Shown here piece after piece: positions 9,780-17,932 of a DNA stretch of 20,503 nt. The number at the start of each line of letters is the position of its first letter. Within the stretch, counting starts at the first letter, position 1. Made by a program: the position numbers and the translations under genes. The notes under the pieces are model-generated. The model saw only the letters and a program-made list of their open reading frames with translations, was not told the DNA's origin and searched no databases. The DNA is from Penium margaritaceum (Eukaryota; Streptophyta; Zygnematophyceae; Desmidiales; Peniaceae): NCBI GenBank assembly GCA_023375785.1, contig SZWC01002417.1:28684-49186 (forward strand). The letters are read 5' to 3'.

Positions 9780-11411
9780 TGGCTCCCCTCCTCTGAAGAG
9801 ATCCAGTGTGTTGGCCATGTGTACAAAGGGAATGCGCTTGTTCTCCACACAATAGTACACCTCTCAGACACTGAATTTGTGATTTTGTTCTCAGTGGTGT
9901 CTTGGATCCCATCACGTATCAGGGTGACTAGTGCGCAGGCCTAGTGTATGAGGGGCATGTACTCGTTGCCATGCTTGTGCAGCTCATTCTCTGATTCTGT
10001 GAACATTGACTACACAACTTTTGTCTTCATTCTCCTCGTCTCTATATGCAGCATGGTGAAGGTGAAGGCGATAGCACGGAAGCTGCTCACGGATCAGGTC
10101 CAGCATCACATGCCACCAGATAGCAACAAACTTGCATGGCTACTGTGGTGCTTTGGGTGGTGGATGAAGAGCATCAAGGCTGGCGAGGGACTCAAAGGGA
10201 TTGTAGTAACAGATTCCCGGATCGTTGGTAGGATGTTGGAGAATGTTTGAGAGGGTGCAGTCCATTGAAGTGCAACACATGTGCTCTATCTGCCTTCAAT
10301 GCTTTGGCGCTTCTTGTATTCATGGACATGCAGGATGTTTTTACGAGGAAAAATGGCTGTGGCAAGTCCTCCCAGCTTTCCAGCCGCGAGCTGTTTGGCT
10401 GGGTGGACGCACCAAGGGTGGTGCAGCCTATGGGACTAGCAGAAGGCCCTGTCATGTTGACCTTATTTCCATAGACACTGTAGCGGTGGAACGTGTATCC
10501 TGCTCAAGTCTTCTCCTCAAACCTGCATCATACGTCTCACAGTTTTTTTGATATCATTCAGGTTCAACTATACACGTGCCTGGCATCATCATCTACAAGT
10601 TTTAAGAGGCCAACTAGGCCTCCTTGGTTTGCAGGTGCATTCAACGACAAAAATGTTAATTGGGATGTTTCAATGATCACAGTTAAGAGGCCTTTTATGA
10701 GCCCCAATGGCAGAGGTGATTCTAGCATTGTTAATAGACATTGCCAGAAGTGTAGGGGTTTTTAAAAGCTGACGCAGCACCCATAATTCCTTGCTTTTGG
10801 TATTGATGCAGCAGACGATGCTGTTGTATTTTGCACCATTCAAAAGTGCAATACGTCAAGCCCATACATTTAGTGAGATCAGCCTAGGAGTAATTCCCAG
10901 TCACCGAATCCAAAATTTCATGAATTTCCTCCATGTTCGTGCAGCCAAAAACCTTTATTCCTGATCATTAGTGTACTGGATGCAACTTTGTGTGCTTTCT
11001 TCATACGGCCCTTCAGAAAAATTCCTGTGTCAAAGGAAGCCTGCTATTCTTCAAGGTACTTTGACAACAGGTAGTCATGTGGGGGTACAGTGGATGGTTG
11101 GGAGGAACTCGTTCTCCTTTCTATTGGATCAAGCGCTCAATCAACACCTTCTCCTCACGGGTGGGTAACGGACTTCAATTATGATGAGAAAGGAACGACA
11201 CCACAGTCCTGCACAACTACTTCTCACATTCTCCTTAACCCATGCAAAGCCCACATAGGGAGAGGGTTGGACACAATAGCGCATGTACACGCCCAGTTTG
11301 TTTTTGTTTACATTGACTGTCAACATTGACACTGATACACATGTCCTATGATGTTTGATGTGCATGAACGAGGCATGAGTTAGACATCAGCCAAAACATA
11401 GCCAACAAAAG
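9780..11411. other. Unassigned stretch with short open frames
   Basis: I recognise no gene. The most protein-like frame is 9948-10250 (+), 100 codons, containing KVKAIARKLL and LAWLLWCFGWWMKSIKAGEG. It has no clear start context and no domain that I know, so I do not call it as a gene. On the opposite strand, segments such as LHKHGNEYMPLIH and ENKRIPFVHMANTLDLFRG (about 9800-9990) also look protein-like but change frame. Either could be a remnant of a host gene or transposon. Confidence 0.4.
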
Positions 11412-12529
11412 ATGTGGAGCGTGTCAGTGTTTTTGAAGCGGCATGGGACGGCGAGTTTGCCTCTTGGATTCCCTGCCTTCACCAATTCTACACTTGACCG
11501 GGCCAGCTTCTTTGGAGTGAGTGCTCTGTCGGTTTTGGAGAGTCAGCGAGGGTTGCATCAGGGGGACCCACTGGGGCCTTTCCTCTTCGACCTGGTCCTC
11601 TTCCCGGAGTTGGAGGCCAGGGGGGGAGGGGGGGGAGTTGTGTCACCAAGGTTGCAAGCTGTTGGGAAACATGGGAGTGCTTGAGTATGATACGTCATTT
11701 TGCTTTGAACCAGCTGCCAACGCACCATGCTGCACAATTCCAGTAGTCAGGGTTTGCAGATCCAGCAAAACAAGTGCAAGTTGTGGTTGAGATCGGACGT
11801 CGTCACAACAGAGTGATTACGGAGCTTTTGACGAGAGTGGGGAGACCAGTGGTTGCTGGAGCAGACACAGGATCTACAGCACTTGCCGCTACTAGAGGAC
11901 CCGAAAGCAGCTCTGACGACTTGGCGTCTCTGCATCATCCCCCCCTGCTGATATCTGGGTGCACACGCTTCCTCACGGCTCACTCTGCATTAGCGTGTTA
12001 AGGTGGTTTGATGCAGTAGTGTGGAAGGCTCTCCTGGGGAATTCAAGGGTGGTTGAGATGCAGTCAGGCACTTCGCTTGGGAATCTTTGGAGGTTGGCGA
12101 GGATCCAGGCATGGCTGTCATTTGCAAGATGGGCCTCCGCAGAGATGAGGCAAGAGCTCATCTTGCCTATATTTTCTCATTGGTAACTTTGATCCACTAT
12201 CTGGTGGAGTAATTTGGCTATTTTTTTCCAAGGGGACAAGAGGTGGAGCTTTTGTGCCCACTCTACAAGGAGGGAACAGAAAATTTGCCTACAAATGTTG
12301 TTGCTAGCTTGTCATCCTTGGAAGCCTTGAGGTAATGCTAAGGATGGGGTTTGTACCAAAGGGTGAGTCCTATCTTCTTCCAATGCAAGCACCTTCAATT
12401 GATGGATGAGGTAGGGAGGGTGGGGCGAGAATGATTCATGGAGGCTTTGGAAGAGAAGATTCATAAGTGCAGGGAGGTGGGGACTAGGGGCACAACTCTG
12501 TGGCTACAGGCCAACCCTAGGCGTGTAAT
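11412..12529 (+). pseudogene. Non-LTR (LINE-type) reverse transcriptase remnant, 5' part
   Basis: The key evidence is ESQRGLHQGDPLGPFLFDLV at about 11541-11600. It matches the conserved LINE reverse transcriptase block (S/G-x-x-QGDPLGPxLFxL). It is followed by LFPELE. In another frame GLQIQQNKCKLW (about 11750-11785) fits the block that follows the active site in LINEs (G-L-x-x-x-x-x-KC-x-LW). The catalytic YxDD expected in between (about 11640-11740) is not visible. A G-rich run at 11621-11638 disturbs that interval. Further decayed frames reach 12529, where the frame MEALEEKIHKCREVG (starting 12438) runs into element 3. Such enzymes copy LINE RNA at nicked DNA. This copy is dead. Confidence 0.65.
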
Positions 12530-12531
12530 GG
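12527..12531. repeat. Target-site duplication, left copy (element 3)
   Basis: AATGG directly left of the LTR matches AATGT directly right of the far LTR (19503-19507) at four of five positions. Confidence 0.75.
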
Positions 12532-13509
12532 TGTCAGAAACCAAGGTGCGGTTCCAACGAGGCCCGACGGGTCTTTTGTGCTCATGGCTATGTTTTGTGC
12601 GGGTGCTTCTGAGTCTAAGCATGAGCTTTCTGGTCGCCCCACGCTATGTTTCTGGCAGTTACAGACAAATGTGAGACAGTCACTTTTGCGAAGGGAATAA
12701 CACAATTTTGCATTAGTTTTTCAACATGAACATGATCTAAACATTTGTAGGGCTAGTCATGAACTCTCCAATGCACCAAACCGTGCACGATTCGGATCAC
12801 CGTAGCCTCCGCTACGTCAGCCAAAGCGCATCACCCCAAATCAGCCACTCAGTCGGCGACGGGCACCACGTCGCCCCCCGAGGCGGCCTCACACATCAAT
12901 GACCCATCAAAACACCATTCCAGAGGCACACATGTCCCTATACGTAGTGGCGGCACCCCTTGTGCCTTTGGGGTCTGTTTCGACGAGTTAATCATCGAGT
13001 TTTGTGATGAGGATTGATGTGGGTCGAAACCTGTTTGCGAACCTCCAGTCGGAATTTTAACCAAGTCCCTGAGTAACAAACTGTAATACTGAGTTTCGGA
13101 ATCCGAGCCAGGATTTTGGCTAAGTCCCTCAGTAACAAACTGCACTTTAAAAATCCGGCGGATCATCCACCGGACGCCTCGGCAGATCTTCTGGAGCAAA
13201 ATCCTCAGATGGCATTTTGTTACTCATTTCGGTCAATTATTCACCGGAAGTCGAACCGCGGCTGGCTCTCAGAGCCGCCGCGCACACCCCAACTTTGGAA
13301 GCCCATATCTCCCTCGTTACAGGTCTGATTCCGGTGAAACAACTTCCACCGGATTCAAGAACTCGTCAAATTTTAGGGGCAATCCTTTATTTTAGGATCC
13401 AAGCAATCATCAAATCTCTAGATCCGTCGACGGAGAATTTCCGCTCTCTGGCGGCTCATCGGCGCCTCCCAGCTCCACACTTGGGTATGCAGAGGGGCAA
13501 TCTTCAACA
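12532..13509 (-). repeat. Element 3 3' LTR
   Basis: This copy aligns throughout with 17933-18731 plus 19324-19502. Landmarks shared by both copies include AGGCCCGACGGGTCTT or its near match, CACTTTTGCGAAGGGA, GAGTTAATCATCGAGTTT and CTAGATCCGTCGACG or its near match. It contains an internal direct repeat of about 34 bp (13051-13085 and 13111-13144) and several ATCCACCGGA-like motifs. Confidence 0.96.
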
Positions 13510-13520
13510 TTCTCCCCCTT
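13510..13520 (-). other. Polypurine tract of element 3
   Basis: On the minus strand AAGGGGGAGAA directly precedes the 3' LTR, which begins TGTTGAAG. Eleven uninterrupted purines at the exact LTR boundary make this a textbook plus-strand priming site. Confidence 0.92.
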
Positions 13521-13552
13521 GCACCTGCCATGCCCGCTGCTCTTCCTTGCTC

Positions 13553-14210
13553 TCACTCATCTCCCGCTGCGCCCTCCAGCCCATCATAGCTGGTTATCCC
13601 AAGTCCGGCCACGCTCAATACGTGCCGGTCGACGGGTTGCGCTTTGGTCAAGCAATGCGCAAGCATGTTGTGCGTTCTGTAGTGCTGCACCACCACCTGC
13701 CCCTTTTCAATCATGTCCCATGCGTAGTGATAATACACGTCAATGTGCTTTGTCCTCCTGTGCTGCGCCGGGCTGTTGGTCAACGAGATTGAGCCGGTGT
13801 TGTCCTCTTGCACCACCGTAGGCTCTTGTTGCGGCACGCCCACCTCTCCGAGCATCCTGCGGAGCCATACTTACCGCTTCCTTGACCGCCTCGGCCAGCG
13901 CGATGTACTCTGCTTCCACTGTGAAGGTTGTGACGCAGTCCTACTTTCTGTTGCAACACGAGACCGCTGCACCAGCGAGGAAGAACACGTAGCTGGATGT
14001 GGACTTCTGCTTGTCCACATCGCCAGCATAGTCTGCGTCCGTGTAGCAGACCAGACGCAAAGGGTCTGCCCGCCCCTTGTCGTCGAACCTCAGGCGCGCG
14101 TGCCACGTCACCTCCAGATAGCGGAGGATGCGCTTGACCGCCTACCAGTGTAGTGGCCCTGGATTGGCCACGTACCTGCTCATTTGGCCCACCGCGTAGG
14201 CCAAGTCCGG
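13553..14210 (-). pseudogene. Element 3 RNase H region
   Basis: After a TGA at 14211-14213 the frame continues with PDLAYAVGQMSRYVANPG, then a TAG at 14142-14144 (HW*AVKRILRYL), then CYTDADYAGDVDKQKSTS (first catalytic Asp), a TAG at 13941-13943 (NRK*DCV) and FTVEAEYIALAEAVKEAV (catalytic Glu). An extra AGTA near 13872 shifts the frame. The end (13855-13553) reads EDNTGSISLTNSPAQHRRTK, with the next catalytic Asp, and HNMLAHCLTKAQPVDRH, where TEDMIADGLTK is usual. The stop at 13553-13555 lies 32 bp before the purine tract. RNase H removes template RNA. The catalytic acids survive here, but the frame does not. Confidence 0.9.
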
Positions 14211-15200
14211 TCAAGTCGCCACTATGGCGTACATGAGGTTGCCCACCGCCGATTGGTAGGGCACCCCTGCCATATCCTTCCGCTCTTCTTTTGTTTGCGG
14301 CGCCATTACCGCACTCAGTTCACAGGTCGTGGAGACCGGACTGCCAACTGGTTTGCAGTCCTCCATGCTATACTGCTTCAGCACCTCGGCCACGTATTTG
14401 GCCTGTCCCAGTTCAAGTGTACTCATCCTCTGGTTCCCCGTAATGCTCACCCCGAGGTAGTACTCGAGCTCCCCCATGTCCGACATCTGGATTGTGTTGC
14501 TCAGCTGCTCTTTCAGCCGCTGTAGGCTCGGCAGATCCGTCGAGCACAAAATCAGGTTGTCCACATAGAGTGCGTCGATTTGATGGAGCTTTTTGTCGTG
14601 CCGCACGTACACGCTGTGATCCGCCTCACAGCGCTTGAAGCTGAGTTGTGCCATAAAGCTGTCCATCTGTTGGTACCAGTATCTGGGTGATTATTTTAGC
14701 CCATACAAGGACTTCCGCAGATTACACACCTTGCTCTCTGGCGCCTCCACCCCCTCTGGCACCTCCATGTAGATCTCTTTGTCTATGATACCATTGAGGA
14801 AGGCCCTCTTTACGTCCATTTGGTGGAGTTCCATGTCCTTCGCGACCGCTACCGCAAGGATCGCCCGGATGCTTGTGAACTTGGCGATGGGAGCAAACGT
14901 CTCATCGTAGTGTTCATCGTTACGCTGTGCATATCCCTTCACTACCAGTCGCGCCTTGTATTTTTCAACCACACCTTCCTTTGTGAACTTGGTCTTAAAG
15001 ACCCACTTTGAGCCGATGACCTTGGCATCTTTCGGCTTGTCAACCAGCTCCCACGTATCGTTTTCCGTTATGGACGCCAGCTCCGATTTGATGACTGCGT
15101 CCCATTGATCCCCTTTGGGCCATGCAAGCGCCTCTTGCACGGTAGTCAGCTCCTTTGATGTAGCCATCATGCACCGCGTCATGCCGATCCATCGACCGGT
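14211..15200 (-). pseudogene. Element 3 reverse transcriptase region
   Basis: Two open blocks lie in one frame and are separated by a single TAA (14691-14693). The first (from 15182) holds AIKSELASITENDTWELVDK, SKWVFKTKFTKEGVVEKYKA, FAPIAKFTSIRAILAVAVAK, HQMDVKRAFLNGIIDKEIYM and RKSLYGLK. The stop falls where copia proteins have Gln in GLKQSPR. The second (14666-14211) holds the active site, which reads LYVDNLIL rather than LYVDDLIL (Asn codon 14556-14558), then MGELEYYLGVSI and YQSAVGNLMYAIVAT, ending at TGA where Arg of TRPDLAYA is expected. Both the stops and the D-to-N change are single transitions. The enzyme would be catalytically dead even if the stops were suppressed. Confidence 0.95.
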
Positions 15201-15579
15201 GCTTGCGTCGAAGTGCTTCCCCGCTTTTCGCTACCTTCCGCTGCGGCGCGGTAGTTTTTGGTCGTCGCTCTGCTGCGATCCCTTCGACTCAGCACGCTCC
15301 AGTGAATCATTGACCGGATGCCTCCCCAAGGATCTCTCACGCTCTGGCAAAGCATCACCCAAACGTCCGGCGCGTCCGGTGGATTTTCCACCGACGCCCA
15401 ATGCACACTCTGCCGGAAGTGTGCGCCCCCTCATCCACCGGATCTTTTCGGTGGATCTCCTCATCAGCTTGATCATCATCAGAGTCCTTTGCGTCGGCTG
15501 CCACCACTGGTGCACCTTCGTGCTCTGATGGCGCATCCTCAACTTTGGTGTCTGTCGGGTCGTTCTCGTAGTGAAGGAG
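15201..15579 (-). pseudogene. Element 3 integrase-reverse transcriptase linker
   Basis: Past the TAG at 15580-15582 the integrase frame continues with an acidic, low-complexity linker (PSEHEGAPVVAADAKDSDDD) and then a TGA near 15350. An IN-RT linker of this kind is normal in copia pol and is poorly conserved. The DNA is rich in short ATCCACC/GGTGGAT inverted motifs. A frame change must lie in this stretch, because integrase and reverse transcriptase are in different frames. Confidence 0.75.
15377..15457. repeat. Clustered CCGGTGGA/TCCACCGG hairpins in the linker
   Basis: CGGTGGA-TTT-TCCACCG near 15377-15393 and ATCCACCG-GATCTTTT-CGGTGGAT near 15434-15457 are perfect short hairpins. The same ATCCACCGGA motif occurs in the LTRs, near 13166-13175 and 13351-13360, with a one-base variant near 18567 and another copy near 19339. 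Confidence 0.7.
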
Positions 15580-17060
15580 CTAGAACCACTCCCTCGTCTT
15601 TGGAGAGTCCACCACGCCCGCGTCATTACTGTTGATGTAGCTCTGCTGTTCGTCAAACTCGACGTCTCGGCTGTGGATGACCTCCTCCTTGCGCATGTTG
15701 TAGAGCATGTACGCCTTATGCGCACTCTCATAGCCAAGGACGAGATACAAATTTGCCCGCGGCTCCAGCTTGCTGTCGCGCCTCTGCGCAGCTTGCACCA
15801 TCGCATGCGCCTTGTACGCGAACACTTTCAGGTGTGCGACATTTAGCTTGCGCCCGCTCCAAACCTCCTGCGGCGTCTTCCAACCGCTCTTCCCCTTTAG
15901 CACCGCTGTAGGATTGAGGTTGATGGTGTAGCTCGCCATAAGCACAGCTTCCATCCAGAAGCTCCGCGGTAATTCTGCATCCACCAACATTGTCCTTACC
16001 GTGTTCAACAATGTCTGGTTCGCCCACTTTGCCATGCCATTTGACTGAGGTGAATACGGTGTATTTTGTTGCCATTTTATGCCCTGCTGCTTCATCCACC
16101 CGCTACAGCCCACATACTCTCTGTCGTTGTCACTGTGTAGCGCTCTGACCATCCTGTCACTCTGCCTCTCCACCGCGGCGACATACTCCTTCAGCCGGTC
16201 CAGGACCTCGCCTTTCCACTTCATGAAGTACACATAAAGTTTTCTGTTGTAGTCATCAATGAAAGTGACGAAGTAATGCACGCCGCTCTTTGATGCCGAC
16301 TTGAATGGTCCACACATGTTGCTGTGCACAACCTCCAGCAGGTGCGAGACGCCATTCACATTTTCGTTGAACGGTTTGCACCGCGCCTTGCCCAAAATGC
16401 AAGGATCGCACTTTTTGTGCTTTGCTAAATCTGTCGCCTCTTCCGCACCATCGATGACGAGGCCGTGTACCAGCTCGCACTTTGCTATCTCCTTCACGAC
16501 TGCGAGTGAGGAATGCCTCAGTCGTCGGTGCAAGAGCTCCAGATCAGCTCCCCATCCTTTGGCTAGGTTGACGGTGCGTTCTTGCGAGTCCGCTGAATCT
16601 GTCGCCGCGGGGACCACCTTGGTTTCCACGATGTAGAGCCCTCCTTTGCGCTTAGCCTCCAGCACGGGCTTGCCCCCACTATCCTTCCGCACGACTGCCC
16701 CTCTTCTCCTAAAGAGCACCTTGTACCCGTTGTTAGTCAGGCGGCTAACACTTAGAATTTCAGCCAAGCCGAGTACGTACTGCACATCCTTGATGACACG
16801 TTGCGCCCGCTTTCCGCCAGCCACCACCTCCACGTCCACATCTCCTTGGCCAGCCGTCGGCTCGACCTTGTCGTTCGCGACCACGATGGATTTGCTAGAC
16901 TTGGTGTAGTTGATGAACCCGACCTTCTCGACCTGGGTTTGCTCCTCTGCTCCGGAGTCAAGGCATCGCCGGTTGGCCTTCTTGAGGTAGTGGTTGTGAG
17001 TGCCGTTGAGGAGTGCCTTCTTGTCTTTGGCGTCTTTGCCCACCGGCCTTTGCCTCCTCG
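15580..17060 (-). pseudogene. Element 3 protease-integrase, 531-codon open frame with changed active site
   Basis: The longest open frame of the window runs from 17175 to 15580. Residues before about 45 are out of frame with pol homology, so the real segment starts near 17045. The protease motif CLDSGAEEQ (Asp73) is intact. The zinc-binding N-terminus shows H216, H221, C256 and C259 (LLHRRLRHSS, KKCDPCILGK). The integrase core has HSNMCGP at 284-290 where HSDxCGP is expected, so the first catalytic Asp is Asn286 (codon 16318-16320). LHSDNDREY keeps Asp349. SPQSNGMAKWANQTL has Lys383 (16027-16029) where the catalytic Glu belongs. The C-terminus keeps WMEAVLMASYTINLNPT, SGRKLNVAHLKVFAYKAHA and LVLGYESAHKAYMLYN. 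Integrase inserts element DNA into the genome. With two of three acids lost this one could not. The frame ends at TAG in EWF*LLHYEN. Confidence 0.95.
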
Positions 17061-17799
17061 GTGCACTCACGGGCCCAGTGGTCCTCCTTGCCGTAATTTT
17101 GGCACGCACCCTTCTTGGCGCCCTTCTTGCCGCCGCCATGTCTGCCACCCCCCTTGGCCCCGCTTCCGCCACCACGCGTTTTGGTGACGAGGGCCGATGA
17201 GGACAACGAGGACTCCCCGCAGCTGCGTCGCTACGCCTCGTTGCAGATGTACTCTACAACCGCGCCATAGGTGAGCTTGTCCTCTGCCCATCCTCCCAAG
17301 ACTGTAATGAGAGGGCTCCAACTTTGAGGAGGGGCCATGAGGAGGGCCATCGCCTACAGCTGCGTGTTGATCTTCCACCCGACGTCATTGTACTGTGAGG
17401 CGAGCAACTCGATCTAGTGCATGGCGGTGATGACATCATCTCCCTCCTCTATTCTCACTGTTAGGAGTCGCTTCATTACAAAGATTTTGTTCACCAGCGA
17501 CTTGGATTGATAGATGGCACAGAGTTTTTGCCAAGCTTCGGCTGTCAGCTTGTAGCCCTGGAAGTAGCCCCACTGCGAATCGGCTGTCCCAGACACCAGA
17601 GCGTGAGCGCCTCCGTGTTCTTCTTTGCGAAGGCCTCCTTCTACGCTTCTGTCGCCGTCACTTCGTCAAGGACTTCCGTTCTCTTCATGACCTCCAGCAG
17701 CCCCTTATGCGCGAGGTGCAGCTTGAAGTGCCACCTCCATAGGCAGTAGCCATGGCCTCCTGCATACTTCTCAATGGGTTACGTCTCCTTCTGCGCCAT
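16958..17799 (-). pseudogene. Element 3 gag region
   Basis: The start is the ATG at 17799-17797 (MAQKET), 133 bases after the 5' LTR. Stops follow at 17779-17781 and 17641-17643. The body matches UBN2-type gag: GHGYCLWRWHFKLHLAHKGL, then after a frame change near 17600 SGTADSQWGYFQGYKLTAEAW and LCAIYQSKSLVNKIFVMKRL, a TAG at 17414-17416, and ALLMAPPQSWSPLITVLGGW between two further TAGs. A glycine-rich stretch leads to the zinc knuckle at 17063-17104, which reads CQNYGKEDHWAREC: the second Cys is Tyr and the Gly before His is Asp. Gag packages element RNA in virus-like particles. Protease-integrase lies +1 relative to this frame and overlaps it. Confidence 0.92.
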
Positions 17800-17915
17800 T
17801 TGCGCAATCTTTAACTCCGGGACCTCAGAGCTTGACGGCGATGTCCTCCCTGACAGCAATCCTGTCCACCGCGAAAGTCGTGAGCGATTGTAGCCCTAAC
17901 CGGTTGGTCAGGGCT

Positions 17916-17930
17916 GTGGGCCCATACCCC
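17916..17930 (-). other. Element 3 primer-binding site (internal tRNA-iMet, half-tRNA type)
   Basis: Two bases inside the 5' LTR, the plus strand reads GTGGGCCCATACCCC. The element RNA (minus strand) would therefore pair with that tRNA sequence. Plant initiator tRNA-Met has GTGGGCCCATAACCC around its CAU anticodon, matching at 14 of 15 positions. No 3'-end iMet site (TGGTATCAGAGC) is present here. Drosophila copia is known to prime from a 5' half of tRNA-iMet cut in the anticodon loop, and this site fits that mode. I recalled the tRNA sequence from memory, so an alignment should confirm it. Confidence 0.8.
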
Positions 17931-17932
17931 TT

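Noticed and set aside
9549-9915. Frames rich in Gly or Pro across the C run
   Set aside because: The apparent proteins come from the homopolymer itself, and no conserved sequence flanks it.
13217-13792. Plus-strand open frame of 191 codons
   Set aside because: It crosses the LTR boundary, the purine tract and antisense RNase H. The minus-strand reading explains the sequence.
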